Assembly (NCBI RefSeq): GCF_005047655.1
Contig: NZ_SUKF01000003.1
Location: 186,001 to 250,000, forward strand
Source: Sinimarinibacterium arenosum
Lineage (GTDB): Bacteria > Pseudomonadota > Gammaproteobacteria > Nevskiales > Nevskiaceae
DNA: 64,000 nucleotides
Direction: 5' to 3'
The position numbers and the translations under genes are program-made. The notes beneath the pieces are model-generated. The model was not told the DNA's origin. It saw only the letters and a program-made list of their open reading frames with translations, and searched no databases. Each line of letters begins with the position of its first letter. Within the stretch, counting starts at the first letter, position 1. Below are positions 10,194 to 19,431 of this stretch, piece by piece.

Positions 10194-11525
10194 TCAGCGC
10201 TGGCTTGCGAACTGAATGCGCTGGCCGATCGGCGGCAGCTTGACCTCACCGTTCTCGTAGACCAGTTCGCCGTTGACCCAGGTGCCGGTGATGCTGGCGC
10301 CGAAGGTCCGGCCTTCCAGCGGGGACCAGCCGCACTTGTAGAGAATGTTGGACTGGTCGACCGTGGTGCTGCCGTGCGGATCGACCAGCACCAGATCGGC
10401 CCAGTAGCCTTCCCGGACATACCCGCGGTCGATGACGCCGAAGCGCTCCGCGGTCGCGTGACAGGCTTTCTGCACCACGGTGCGCATGTTCAGCTCGCCG
10501 CGTTTGACCAGATCGATCAGCATCAGCAGCGAATGCTGCACCAGCGGCAGGCCGGACGGTGCCTTGAAGTAGCTGTTGGCCTTTTCCTCCGCGGTGTGCG
10601 GCGCATGATCCGTGGCGATGATGTCGATGCGGTCTTCCATCACCGCGTGAATCAGCGCGCGACGATCCTCTTCGGTCTTGATCGCCGGATTGCATTTGAT
10701 CAGGTGACCGAGCGCGGCGTAATCGGCATCGCTCATCGCCAGGTGATGCACGCAGGCTTCGACGGTGATCTTCTTGCCCTTCATCGGGCCGGGCTCGAAC
10801 AGCGCCAGCTCGCGCGCGGTGGTCAGGTGCAGTACGTGCAGGTCGGCGTTGTGCTTCTTCGCCAGGCCGACGGCCAGCTGGCTGGAGGCGTAGCACGCCG
10901 CAGCCGAGCGGATGTTCGGATGCTCCCATGCCGGCACGTCCTCGCCGTACTTGGCACGCGCATCGGCTTCCAGCGCCTGGATCATCGGCGTGTCCTCGCA
11001 GTGCGTGACCACCATCAGCGGCGAGCGCGCGAAGATGCCTTCGAGGATATGCGGATCGTCGACCAGCATGTTGCCGGTGGACGCGCCCATGAACACCTTG
11101 ACCGCGCAGGCCTCGTTCGGCTGCAGTGCAGCGATCTCTTCGAGATTGTCGTTGGCGGCACCGAAGTAGAACGCGTAGTTGGCAAAGCTGTGGCCTTCGG
11201 CCAGCGTGTACTTGTCCGCCAACAGTTCGCGTGTGGTGATCGTCGGCTTGTTGTTGGGCATGTCGAAATAGCTGGTCACGCCGCCGGCCACCGCCGCGCG
11301 CGATTCGCTGAACAGATTGCCCTTGTGGGTCAGGCCCGGTTCGCGGAAATGCACCTGGTCGTCCATCAGGCCCGGCAGCAGCCATTGCCCCTTGGCGTCG
11401 TACACCGGGGTGCCGGCGGGCGCGCTGATCTGCGGCGCAATGCGCTCGATGCGACCGTTGCGAATCAGTACGTCGGCCGGGGTTTCGTGACCTTCATTGA
11501 TGATGTGGGCGTTGGTAATCAGCAT
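10194..11525 (-). CDS. pyrC: Dihydroorotase (variant metal motif)
   Basis: A 443-residue cyclic amidohydrolase that interconverts carbamoyl aspartate and dihydroorotate in pyrimidine synthesis. The start MLITNAHIINEG is preceded by a strong AGGAGG. The first metal motif reads DDQVHFREPG, so the usual HxH has Gln in its first position. Other conserved parts are VKVFMGASTGN (with the lysine that is carboxylated in relatives), VVTHCED, LHVLHLTT, and IIATDHAPHT with the catalytic Asp. The Q-x-H form is, as far as I know, shared by a subgroup annotated as dihydroorotase. tag follows 10 bp downstream. Allantoinase or hydantoinase are less likely alternatives. Confidence 0.88.
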   Translation of the reverse strand: MLITNAHIINEGHETPADVLIRNGRIERIAPQISAPAGTPVYDAKGQWLLPGLMDDQVHFREPGLTHKGNLFSESRAAVAGGVTSYFDMPNNKPTITTRELLADKYTLAEGHSFANYAFYFGAANDNLEEIAALQPNEACAVKVFMGASTGNMLVDDPHILEGIFARSPLMVVTHCEDTPMIQALEADARAKYGEDVPAWEHPNIRSAAACYASSQLAVGLAKKHNADLHVLHLTTARELALFEPGPMKGKKITVEACVHHLAMSDADYAALGHLIKCNPAIKTEEDRRALIHAVMEDRIDIIATDHAPHTAEEKANSYFKAPSGLPLVQHSLLMLIDLVKRGELNMRTVVQKACHATAERFGVIDRGYVREGYWADLVLVDPHGSTTVDQSNILYKCGWSPLEGRTFGASITGTWVNGELVYENGEVKLPPIGQRIQFASQR

Positions 11526-11681
11526 GGCACGCCTCCTGTTGTTGTCATTGACTGGCATGGTAGTCCATTTATTGCGGTCGTTTGTTCCCGACAATTTGTT
11601 GTGTCGTGCGGTCAGGCCGTCCCGCCAAGGGGTTCGGCGCTATGATCGTGCGATTGACGCCAGCCAGCGGGGGAGCCAGCG

Positions 11682-13877
11682 ATGGGCGAGCAAACGCATT
11701 ACCGTGCGTGCAATCTGTGCGAAGCAATCTGCGGTCTGGAGATCAAGGTCCGCGACGGCGTGATCGTGTCGATCCGCGGCGACGAGGCCGACCCGCTGTC
11801 GCGCGGACACATCTGCCCCAAGGCGGTGGCGCTGCAGGATCTGCAGGATGATCCGGACCGTTTGCGCCGGCCGCAGAAGCGCATTGGCGAGCGATGGGTC
11901 GAACTGAGCTGGGACCAGGCGCTGGACGAGGTGGCGGATCGGCTGGCCGAAATCCACCAGCGTGACGGTGCCAATGCGATCGCCGCCTACCTGGGCAATC
12001 CCAGCGTGCACAACTGGGGCAACATGACCCACAGCAGCGCGTTCCTGGGGCCGCTGAAGACGCGCAGTCGCTATTCGGCCACCTCGGTCGACCAGCTGCC
12101 GCACCAGCTGATCGCATACTGGCTGTACGGGCACCAGCTGATGGTGTCGGTGCCGGATATCGATCGCAGTGCCTACATCCTGATGCTCGGCGCCAACCCG
12201 ATGGCGTCCAACGGCAGCCTGTGGACCGTGCCGGACTTCCGCAAACGTCTGAAGGCGATGCAGGCGCGCGGCGGCAAACTGGTGCTGATCGATCCGCGTC
12301 GCACCGAGACCGCCGAGGTTTCCGACGAACATCACTTCATCCGCCCCGGCGCCGACGCGGCCCTGCTGCTGGCGCTGCTGAACACGATTCTGTCCGAGGG
12401 CCTGGGCGATCCGGGCCGGCTGGCGGCATTCACCGATGGACTCGATCAGGTTGCCGAATGCGTGCGACCGTTCACGCCGGAACGCGCGGCGGCCGTGTCC
12501 GGCGTCGATGCCGAGACGATCCGGCGCATCGCGCGCGAGTTCGCCGCGGCGCCCGCCGCCGCAGCCTATGGCCGCATGGGGGTGTCGACGCAGGCACACG
12601 GCACCTTGTGTCAGTGGGCGCTGGCGCTGCTGAACATTGTTACCGGCAATCTGGATCGCGAGGGCGGCATGATGTTTCCGCATCCGGCGATGGATCTGGT
12701 GCAGGGCGCGGGCTCGAAACCGGGCCACTACGGCGCCTGGCGCTCACGCGTACGGGGCCTTCCGGAATTCGGCGGCGAGCTGCCGGTTTCAGCGCTGGCC
12801 GAGGAGATCCTCACGCCCGGTGAAGGGCAGCACAAGGCACTGATCACGATCGCCGGCAACCCGGTGCTGTCGACGCCGAACGGGCGTCAGCTGGAACAGG
12901 CGCTGGCGTCGCTGGAGCTGATGGTCAGCGTCGATTTCTATCGCAACGAGACCTCGCGTTTCGCGCACTACATCCTGCCGCCGACCGCTGCGCTGGAACA
13001 CGATCATTACGACATCATCTTTCACCACTTCGCGTTGCGGAACACCGCGCGCTACAACCCGGCGATCCTGCCCAAGCCGGCCGGTGCGCTGCACGACTGG
13101 GAGATCTTCGCCGGCCTCGGCCGGCGCCTGCGCGAGCGTCTGCGTCCGGACGCCCGGCGCCCGCTGCTGCAGCGGGTGCAGGGACGGATCAGGGATGAGC
13201 TCATGTCGCGGATGCCGCCGCATCGCATGCTCGACTTCAGCTTGCGCCGCGGGGTCTACGGCAAGAAGTCACCCCAGCAGCTGACGCTGCGCAAGCTCAA
13301 GGCGGCGCCGCACGGGATCGATCTCGGGCCGCTGCAGCAGGAGCTGCCGGCGCGCCTGTTCACGCGCAACCACCGCATTGCCTGTCTGAATGAAGAGCTG
13401 CGCGGCGAGCTGCAGCGCTTCGATCAGGTGCTGAGCGAACAGCAGGCGCAGGCGCCGGTGGACGGCGAGCTGTGGCTGATCGGGCGGCGCCATGTGCGCA
13501 GCAACAACTCCTGGATGCACAACAGTCAGCGCCTGGTCAAAGGCAAGGCGCGCGATCAGCTGTTCATGCATCCCGACGATCTGGCCGCGCGCGGTCTGGA
13601 TGACGGCCAGCAGGTCGAACTGCGCTCGCGCGTCGGCAGCGTGACGGTGACGGTGCAGTCGACCGTGGACATCATGCGCGGCGTGGTTTCGCTGCCGCAC
13701 GGCTGGGGGCACACGCGTTCGGGTGTGGCGCAGCGTGTCGCGCGCAAGCATGCCGGGCAGAGTGCCAACGACCTGACCGACGAGCGCCTGCTGGACCGGC
13801 TGTCCGGCAATGCCGCGCTCAACGGCGTACCGGTGACGGTGATCGCGGCGGAGGTGGCGGCAGCCGACGCGGCGTAA
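11682..13877 (+). CDS. Molybdopterin-dependent oxidoreductase (single large subunit)
   Basis: A 731-residue cytoplasmic protein of the formate dehydrogenase/assimilatory nitrate reductase superfamily. An N-terminal 4Fe-4S site is built from CNLCEAICGLEIKV and ICPKA. Molybdopterin-binding features include YILMLGANPMASN, LVLIDPRRTETA and the C-terminal dinucleotide-binding domain with RRHVRSNNSWMHN and LPHGWGH. There is no twin-arginine signal and no adjacent electron-transfer subunit. The residue that would ligate molybdenum (Cys/SeCys/Asp) is not obvious; the region reads SATSVDQLPHQLI. The gene is divergent from dihydroorotase. Substrate unknown. Confidence 0.9.
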   Translation: MGEQTHYRACNLCEAICGLEIKVRDGVIVSIRGDEADPLSRGHICPKAVALQDLQDDPDRLRRPQKRIGERWVELSWDQALDEVADRLAEIHQRDGANAIAAYLGNPSVHNWGNMTHSSAFLGPLKTRSRYSATSVDQLPHQLIAYWLYGHQLMVSVPDIDRSAYILMLGANPMASNGSLWTVPDFRKRLKAMQARGGKLVLIDPRRTETAEVSDEHHFIRPGADAALLLALLNTILSEGLGDPGRLAAFTDGLDQVAECVRPFTPERAAAVSGVDAETIRRIAREFAAAPAAAAYGRMGVSTQAHGTLCQWALALLNIVTGNLDREGGMMFPHPAMDLVQGAGSKPGHYGAWRSRVRGLPEFGGELPVSALAEEILTPGEGQHKALITIAGNPVLSTPNGRQLEQALASLELMVSVDFYRNETSRFAHYILPPTAALEHDHYDIIFHHFALRNTARYNPAILPKPAGALHDWEIFAGLGRRLRERLRPDARRPLLQRVQGRIRDELMSRMPPHRMLDFSLRRGVYGKKSPQQLTLRKLKAAPHGIDLGPLQQELPARLFTRNHRIACLNEELRGELQRFDQVLSEQQAQAPVDGELWLIGRRHVRSNNSWMHNSQRLVKGKARDQLFMHPDDLAARGLDDGQQVELRSRVGSVTVTVQSTVDIMRGVVSLPHGWGHTRSGVAQRVARKHAGQSANDLTDERLLDRLSGNAALNGVPVTVIAAEVAAADAA

Positions 13878-13898
13878 TCCTGAAGGCGGAGCGCGTGC

Positions 13899-14756
13899 TC
13901 AGCTCGAATGCCGGCGCAGGAAGTCGATCACCGCCTGATTGAAGGCGTCGTTGCGATCACCGGCCACCATGTGGCCAGCTCCGGCGATGGCGACGGTTTC
14001 CGCGGCGGGGATCAGGTTGCGGAATTCGTCGACCCCGGCATCGCTGACGACATCGCTGAGCGAGCCGCGCACCAGTAGCGACGGCACGCGGACATTGCGT
14101 GCAGCCGTGCGCATGCGTTCCTCGAAGGCTTCGAGATAGGCGACATGTTCCTCGGCGGTGTCGGCGACCATTTTCGGATCCCAGTGCCAGTACAGGCGGC
14201 CGTCGTCGCCGTGGCGCAGATTCTTCATCAGCCCACTCGGATCTTTCGGCCGCGGGCGCGACGGGTTGTAGGCCGCCACGGCATCCGCTGCGGCGTCGAG
14301 GTCGGCAAAGCCGTCCGGATTGGCGCGCATGAAGGCGCGGATCTTGGCGACACCGGCGCGCTCGATGCGCGGTGCGACGTCAACCAGGACCAGCGAGGTG
14401 GCCATCGCAGTATCCGATTCTCCGAGGGCCACCAGAGAGGTGATTCCGCCCATCGACGCGCCGACCAGCGCCGGTGGGCGTGACAGTGTCGCGATCACGG
14501 CCCTGAGGTCGGCGACCAGCGCGTCGGTGCTGTAGTCCCCCTCGGCGGACCAGTCGCTCTGGCCGTGACCACGGGCGTCGTAGGCGATCACATGATGGCC
14601 GGCATCGACCAGCTCGCCAAAGGCGCGTGACCAGGCGTGACGGGTCTGTCCACCGCCGTGCAGCAGGATTACGGGAGGATTCCCGGGCGTGCCGCCGATG
14701 TCGGCAGCCAGCTGAATGCCGGATGCTCCGGTGATGCGGTGTGGGCTGATGGTCAT
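13899..14756 (-). CDS. Alpha/beta-hydrolase fold protein
   Basis: A 285-residue hydrolase with a complete triad: nucleophile in VGASMGG (GxSxG), acid in RGSLSDVVSD, and histidine in GAGHMVAGDR. The oxyanion-loop HGGGQTRHAW and DARGHGQSDW are typical of esterase/epoxide-hydrolase-like members. No signal peptide. Convergent with the molybdopterin oxidoreductase (21 bp apart). The substrate cannot be told from context. Confidence 0.92.
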   Translation of the reverse strand: MTISPHRITGASGIQLAADIGGTPGNPPVILLHGGGQTRHAWSRAFGELVDAGHHVIAYDARGHGQSDWSAEGDYSTDALVADLRAVIATLSRPPALVGASMGGITSLVALGESDTAMATSLVLVDVAPRIERAGVAKIRAFMRANPDGFADLDAAADAVAAYNPSRPRPKDPSGLMKNLRHGDDGRLYWHWDPKMVADTAEEHVAYLEAFEERMRTAARNVRVPSLLVRGSLSDVVSDAGVDEFRNLIPAAETVAIAGAGHMVAGDRNDAFNQAVIDFLRRHSS

Positions 14757-14792
14757 GCCGGTTTTGTTCAGGATGGGTTTGATTGCGGGATC

Positions 14793-15038
14793 CTAAGCGC
14801 CGGGCGTGCGGCAGACCGCGCCGGGCAGACCCGTGAGCCCCAGCGCGGCGCGCAGCGAGCGCGTGGCCTGTGCGCGCAGTGCCGGGTCACAGCGATAGGT
14901 CGCGACCCAGCTCAGCAAGGCATTGATCTCCAGCGGCTGCGTCGATGCCAGCGCACAGGCCTGATCGAGTGCCGCGGCGTCGTCCCAGTCCAGGTACTGC
15001 ACCAGCGCGTCAGTCACTGCGGAGGGCAGCGCCTTCAT
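14793..15038 (-). CDS. Small hypothetical protein, 81 aa
   Basis: An 81-residue helical, soluble protein (MKALPSAVTDALVQYLDWDD...) of unknown function. Its ATG overlaps the stop of the upstream DUF2238 membrane protein by ATGA, suggesting co-translation. A longer in-frame ORF upstream is out of frame with the real membrane protein gene and is rejected. Confidence 0.6.
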   Translation of the reverse strand: MKALPSAVTDALVQYLDWDDAAALDQACALASTQPLEINALLSWVATYRCDPALRAQATRSLRAALGLTGLPGAVCRTPGA

Positions 15039-15667
15039 CGGTGCAGTGCTGCCAGCTGCCGATCGTGCCAGCGCGCCAGCGTCAGCATGGCCGTGGACGA
15101 GCCGATCAACGCGAAAAGCATGTCTTCCTGGGTGTCCCAGGGATCGCCCTGGGTACCGAGAAAGTCGACTGCGCCATCGCCGAAACCCAGCGCCGTCCAC
15201 CACTCGATCAGTTCGTAGACGGCGCTGATCGCCATGGCGATACAGACGCACAGAAACGCAAGCATGCGACGCCCGTGTACGTAACGGCCGCGCAGCAGAA
15301 TTTCGCGTGCCGCGAGGGCGGGAACGAACCCTTGCATGAAGTGGCCGAGCTTGTCGTACGGGTTGCGGCTCAGTTCGAAAGTCTGCTGCACCCAGTCACC
15401 CAGCGGCACTCTGGCGTAGGTATAGGCGCCGCCGAGGATCAGCACCAGCGCGTGCGCGGTAATCAGTACGTACAGCATGGTGGTCAGGCGGTAGCTGTGG
15501 CGGGTCCAGGCCAGCAGCGGCAACACGATCAGGACCGGCAGCACCTCCAGTACCCAGGTGCCACGGTCATAGGGTGCGTATCCCGAGACGCACAGCGCCA
15601 GCACGACGATGGCGGCCAGCAGCCACAGCAGGCCTGGGGTTTGCGATGACGGTGCAGGATTGTGCAT
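15035..15667 (-). CDS. DUF2238-type integral membrane protein
   Basis: A 210-residue protein with about five to six membrane helices. The family signature includes NPYDKLGHFMQGFVPALAAREILLR split over helices 3 and 4, YELIEWW, and QGDPWDTQEDM near the C-terminus. The family (YjdF-like, DUF2238) has no defined function. The start MHNPAPSS lies 4 bp after the stop of the ArsC/Spx-like gene, so this and its two neighbours look like one minus-strand operon (15672-16028, this gene, 14793-15038). Confidence 0.85.
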   Translation of the reverse strand: MHNPAPSSQTPGLLWLLAAIVVLALCVSGYAPYDRGTWVLEVLPVLIVLPLLAWTRHSYRLTTMLYVLITAHALVLILGGAYTYARVPLGDWVQQTFELSRNPYDKLGHFMQGFVPALAAREILLRGRYVHGRRMLAFLCVCIAMAISAVYELIEWWTALGFGDGAVDFLGTQGDPWDTQEDMLFALIGSSTAMLTLARWHDRQLAALHR

Positions 15668-15671
15668 CGGA

Positions 15672-16028
15672 TCAGCCCTTGAGCCAGGCGAGCACGGCGT
15701 CTTCCTCGCCTTTGGCGAAGCCGACCCGAAGCGCGCCGTCACGGTCGAACACCGGGCGTTTGACGATCGATGGATGCGCCACGATCAGCGCGCTTGCGCG
15801 GGCCGTGTCGAGATCGGTCTTGTCGGCGTCGGGCAGCGCGCGCCAGCTGGTGCCACGGCGGTTCAGCACCGTGTCCGCGCCGAGCTGCTGCAGCCAGTGC
15901 TGCGCCAACGCAGGCTCAAGGCCGTCGCGCCGAAAATCATGGAAGCGATACTGAATATTTCCTGCGTCCAGGCGCTGACGCGCGCGCTTGACGGTGTCGC
16001 AGTTCGGGATGCCGTACAGAGTGATCAT
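15672..16028 (-). CDS. ArsC/Spx-family (YffB-like) thioredoxin-fold protein
   Basis: A 118-residue protein of the arsenate reductase-like Spx/MgsR/YffB group. It begins MITLYGIPNCDTVKRARQRL, with a single active-site cysteine at residue 10 where ArsC has its catalytic Cys. The characteristic KRPVFDRDGALRVGF (the 'RPV' signature) lies near the C-terminus. There is no ars gene nearby, and the group is generally thought to be glutathione-dependent reductases rather than true arsenate reductases. First gene of a three-gene operon. Confidence 0.9.
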   Translation of the reverse strand: MITLYGIPNCDTVKRARQRLDAGNIQYRFHDFRRDGLEPALAQHWLQQLGADTVLNRRGTSWRALPDADKTDLDTARASALIVAHPSIVKRPVFDRDGALRVGFAKGEEDAVLAWLKG

Positions 16029-16108
16029 TGATTCGTTGCGCAGATGAGAAGCGCAACGATAGCAGAGCGCCGGCCGGGTTCCGTTCTCGCGCCAGCGCGC
16101 GGCAGATA

Positions 16109-16540
16109 TCAGGCGCCGGCCAGGAACAGCTGGATCAGCGGCGCGGCCAGCACGAAGAAGGCGATGATCTGCAGCAGAAAGAAGCTGAAGCGCAGGCTGG
16201 TGCTGAAATTGGTTTCGGGCAGCACGACGTGAATCAGCGACTGCGTGATGCGTGCGGGCAAGATGGCGACTGCGGCGATGTCGAGGACATGACCGTGCAG
16301 TCCGCTTTGATTCAGCGCAAACACGATCGCACCGAACACCGGAAGATTCTCCACGCAGTTGGCGTGGGCCCGCATTGCGCGCCGATACCAGTCGGCGCCC
16401 TCGATGCGGTCGGCGCGAAAATGGCGGATCGCGATGCGTCCGCTGAGGATGTGGGACCAGCGATACACGCCGACGGTCAGCAACAGCAACAGCAGGGTCC
16501 ACAGGGCGAAGCCGAATACGCTCCAGACAGGTACGCTCAT
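16109..16540 (-). CDS. MAPEG-family membrane protein
   Basis: A 143-residue, four-helix membrane protein of the MAPEG family (membrane-associated proteins in eicosanoid and glutathione metabolism). The hallmark RAHANCVENLPVFGAI is present between helices 1 and 2, carrying the Arg-Asn-Glu residues that bind glutathione in relatives. Bacterial members are of unknown substrate. It is divergent from the AraC regulator, with about 110 bp between starts. Confidence 0.88.
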   Translation of the reverse strand: MSVPVWSVFGFALWTLLLLLLTVGVYRWSHILSGRIAIRHFRADRIEGADWYRRAMRAHANCVENLPVFGAIVFALNQSGLHGHVLDIAAVAILPARITQSLIHVVLPETNFSTSLRFSFFLLQIIAFFVLAAPLIQLFLAGA

Positions 16541-16650
16541 GGTCCACTCACGCTCGGGGTCAGGGCCGCTATGCTGCCTGCGACGGCGGGGCGAAAATTG
16601 CTCGTGGCGCCGGGCTTGTTGTCCATGCAGCCGGAAATGGGAGGGAAGCG

Positions 16651-17604
16651 GTGGACGCCTTGTCCGCGTTGTTGGGTCTGATTCGGTTGCAGGGGGCGGT
16701 GTTTTTGTCCGGTGAGTTCACCGCGCCATGGTCGGTGGTGACGCCGGAGGGTGCTGACGCCTGCCGGATGCTGATGCCCACGGCCGAGCATCTGATCCTG
16801 TTTCATCTAGTCGTCGAAGGCCGTTGCGAAGTCATCATCGCGGATGCACCGCCGCAACGGGTGCAGGCCTATCAGGCCGTAATTTTGCCACGCGGAACGC
16901 CCCATCGACTGGCGAGCCAGGCGGCGCTGGCCGGTCGCCGCATCAGTGAGCTGATGCAGGCCGAGGCCTGCGGTGATCGGCTTCATGTCGTGCGTCATGG
17001 CGGCGGTGGCGAAGCCTGCCGGATCCAATGCGGCTTTCTGTCCTGCGATCCGCGCATGGCGGCGCCCCTGCTGGACTCACTGCCGGATTTGCTGGTGGTG
17101 TCGCTGGACGCTGACGGCGGTCTGCCATGGCTCGCGCCGATGCTCGAATACGCGGTCAGTGATGCAGCCAGCCCCCGCCCGGGAGCCGGCGCGGTCCTGG
17201 CCAGACTGTCGGAGCTGATGTTCGTCGAGGCGGTGCGGCGTCATCTGGAGTCGCTGCCGCCGGATCGTAGCGGCTGGCTGGCTGGCCTGCGTGACCGCGT
17301 GCTGGCGCGGGCACTGACGGTGCTGCATCAGGACCCAGGCCGTGACTGGACCGTAGCAATGCTGGCCACTGAGGTCGGCGCATCCCGCAGTGTGATCAAT
17401 CAGCGCTTTGCGGATTTTCTCGGCCGTGCGCCGATGGATTACCTGACGCAGTGGCGCATGCAGGTCGCCGCGCAGCGGCTGAGGGATTCACGCGACAGCG
17501 TCGCGCAGATTGCCGACGCGGTTGGCTATCGCTCGGTTGCCGCATTCAGTCGTGCGTTCAAGCGCGCCTTCGACACACCGCCGGCACGCTGGCGGCGAGG
17601 ATAA
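16651..17604 (+). CDS. AraC-family regulator with N-terminal cupin domain
   Basis: A 317-residue transcription factor. An N-terminal cupin-like sensor domain (residues about 20-190, with VILPRGTPHRL) precedes the C-terminal double helix-turn-helix (about 215-315), which includes VAMLATEVGASRSVINQRF and IADAVGYRSVAAFSRAFKR. The start is GTG, preceded by GGGAGGGA. The cupin belongs to the group often annotated AraC-cupin, whose members regulate neighbouring oxidoreductase or GST genes; the GST gene downstream on the same strand is a candidate target or operon partner. Confidence 0.92.
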   Translation: MDALSALLGLIRLQGAVFLSGEFTAPWSVVTPEGADACRMLMPTAEHLILFHLVVEGRCEVIIADAPPQRVQAYQAVILPRGTPHRLASQAALAGRRISELMQAEACGDRLHVVRHGGGGEACRIQCGFLSCDPRMAAPLLDSLPDLLVVSLDADGGLPWLAPMLEYAVSDAASPRPGAGAVLARLSELMFVEAVRRHLESLPPDRSGWLAGLRDRVLARALTVLHQDPGRDWTVAMLATEVGASRSVINQRFADFLGRAPMDYLTQWRMQVAAQRLRDSRDSVAQIADAVGYRSVAAFSRAFKRAFDTPPARWRRG

Positions 17605-17666
17605 GCCGGGAGCCGGGTTAGCATGCACGCTCTTGGCCGTCATCAGGCCAGTTGGGGGAGAGCGTC

Positions 17667-18326
17667 ATGATCGTGGTTCATCATCTGGAGAATTCGCGCT
17701 CGCAGCGCGTGCTGTGGTTGCTGGAGGAGTTGGGCGTCGACTATCGCATTCAGCGCTATGCGCGCGATCCGGTGACCAAGCTGGCGCCAGCGGCCCTGAA
17801 GAAGGTACACCCGCTGGGCAAGTCTCCGGTGATTACCGATGGCGAGCGTACGGTCGCCGAGTCCGGCGCGATCATCGAGTATCTGGCCGAACGCTATGGC
17901 GATGGGGCGCTGCTGCCTGCAGCCGGATCCGACGAGGCACTGCGCTGCCGGTACTGGATGCACTACGCGGAAGGCACGCTGATGCCGTTGTTCGTGATGT
18001 CACTGATCTTCGGCCGGGTCGAACGTGCGCCATGGCCGGTGCGTCCGATTGCCAAGGCGATATCGGCGCAGGTGCGCAAGGCCTATCTCGGGCCGAATCT
18101 GCAGACGAACCTTGAATTCGTCGAGCAGGAACTGGCGCGCAGTTCATGGTTTGCCGGCGAATCCCTGAGCATTGCCGACATCCAGATGAGCTTTCCGATG
18201 GAGGCGGCCAGTCTGAATGGCGGTACCCCTCGGCCGCGGTCACAGGCCTATGTTGAGCGCATCCGCGCACGTCCGGCCTATCAGCGGGCGCTGGAAAAAG
18301 GCGGTCCCTTCGATTTGCTGAGCTGA
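17667..18326 (+). CDS. Glutathione S-transferase
   Basis: A 219-residue cytosolic GST. The N-terminal thioredoxin-like domain has HLENSRSQRVLWLLEELGV with the catalytic Ser/Asn region, HPLGKSPV (cis-Pro), and ESGAIIEYLAERYG for glutathione binding. The helical C-terminal domain contains FAGESLSIADIQMSFP. The start ATG follows GGGGGAGAG. It lies 62 bp after the AraC gene and may share its regulation. The substrate is unknown. Confidence 0.94.
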   Translation: MIVVHHLENSRSQRVLWLLEELGVDYRIQRYARDPVTKLAPAALKKVHPLGKSPVITDGERTVAESGAIIEYLAERYGDGALLPAAGSDEALRCRYWMHYAEGTLMPLFVMSLIFGRVERAPWPVRPIAKAISAQVRKAYLGPNLQTNLEFVEQELARSSWFAGESLSIADIQMSFPMEAASLNGGTPRPRSQAYVERIRARPAYQRALEKGGPFDLLS

Positions 18327-18358
18327 GCGCGTGCCCATGGGGCTGTAAAAAACGATCT

Positions 18359-18376
18359 ATTGATATCCCGATTAAT
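18359..18376. promoter_or_regulatory. Imperfect dyad in the AT-rich leader of the YeeE/YedE pair
   Basis: ATTGAT and ATTAAT flank ATCCCG in an unusually AT-rich 168-bp gap before the sulfur-transport pair. It could be an operator for an ArsR-type repressor, which often controls such genes, but the dyad is short and no regulator is adjacent. Confidence 0.25.
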
Positions 18377-18494
18377 GATGAAAAAGGCATAGGCATGCGG
18401 GGTGCAGCTCGCTAGCATCTGCGCCCTGATTGCAGCGGACGCAGTGGTGTGGCGCCTGCATCAGTTCAGCGTATGACCAGGATCGGGGGTTGAG

Positions 18495-18917
18495 ATGAGC
18501 GGATGGGTGATTGAATCGGTCGCGGGTGGCGCGATGATCGGACTCGCCAGCGCCTTGCTGCTGCTCGGTAGCGGGCAGATCGCCGGGATCAGCGGAGTGG
18601 CGGCGACGCTGACGCGCGGTGACGCCGGTGCCGGTGCCTGGCGCCTGTTGTTCATCGCCGGCCTGGTGTCGGCACCGCTGCTGTACGTAGCGGCGACCGG
18701 GCGCGGAGTCGGAGGCGCGATCGAGCTGCCGTTGCCGCTGATCATCGGCGCCGGTGCGCTGGTGGGTTTCGGCACCCGCAGTGCGTCAGGCTGCACCAGT
18801 GGCCATGGCGTCTGTGGGCTGGGGAATCTGTCTGCGCGCTCGCTGGTTGCGGTTGCGCTGTTCATGTCCACCGCGGCACTGACGGTGTTTGTTTCCCGTC
18901 ATCTGATTGGAGCCTGA
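18495..18917 (+). CDS. YeeE/YedE-family transporter, N-terminal half
   Basis: A 140-residue, four-helix half of the YeeE/YedE (TsuA-like) thiosulfate/sulfur transporter. The signature GTRSASGCTSGHGVCG contains the conserved cysteines thought to relay thiosulfate through the pore. The partner half follows 1 bp downstream. Together they correspond to one full-length YeeE. Confidence 0.92.
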   Translation: MSGWVIESVAGGAMIGLASALLLLGSGQIAGISGVAATLTRGDAGAGAWRLLFIAGLVSAPLLYVAATGRGVGGAIELPLPLIIGAGALVGFGTRSASGCTSGHGVCGLGNLSARSLVAVALFMSTAALTVFVSRHLIGA

Positions 18918-18918
18918 G

Positions 18919-19404
18919 ATGACATCGGTTTTCAGAACCTCGACGTTCAAAGCGGTCATTCCGCTGCTGTCCGGGCTGCTGTTTGGAGCGGGGCTGATCG
19001 TGTCTGGCATGACTGACCCGCAACGCGTGATCGGCTTTCTCGATGTCGCGGGTCACTGGAATCCCGCACTGGCGCTGGTCATGGGTGGCGCGGTGCTGGT
19101 GACGCTGCCGGCATTTGCCTGGGCCCGTCGCGGCGGCCGCACTGTGTTTGGCGACGCGCTGAGCCTGCCCGAGCGCCGCACCATCACACGGCCGCTGATC
19201 ACCGGCAGCATCCTGTTTGGGATCGGCTGGGGCCTCAGCGGCGTGTGCCCTGGTCCGGGATTGCTGCTGGCGGCCGGCGCCGGCCGGGACGCCCTGTTGT
19301 TCGCGGCCAGCATGCTCGCCGGAATGTTCATCAGCGACCTGCAGCGCGGACTCAAGCGCAGTGACCGCGCCGAACCCGTGCCCGCCGTTGGGGAGTGCGG
19401 TTGA
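18919..19404 (+). CDS. YeeE/YedE-family transporter, C-terminal half (DUF6691-type)
   Basis: A 161-residue membrane protein paired with the preceding half. It opens with SGLLFGAGLIVSGMTDPQRV (family motif) and has GLSGVCPGPGLLLAAGAG, carrying the second conserved cysteine loop. The start ATG is 1 bp after the upstream stop, preceded by TGGAG. The pair should import reduced sulfur compounds through the inner membrane; no rhodanese or persulfide dioxygenase gene is next to it here. Confidence 0.92.
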   Translation: MTSVFRTSTFKAVIPLLSGLLFGAGLIVSGMTDPQRVIGFLDVAGHWNPALALVMGGAVLVTLPAFAWARRGGRTVFGDALSLPERRTITRPLITGSILFGIGWGLSGVCPGPGLLLAAGAGRDALLFAASMLAGMFISDLQRGLKRSDRAEPVPAVGECG

Positions 19405-19431
19405 TGCGGTCCAGCTGACGGCGCGTCACGC

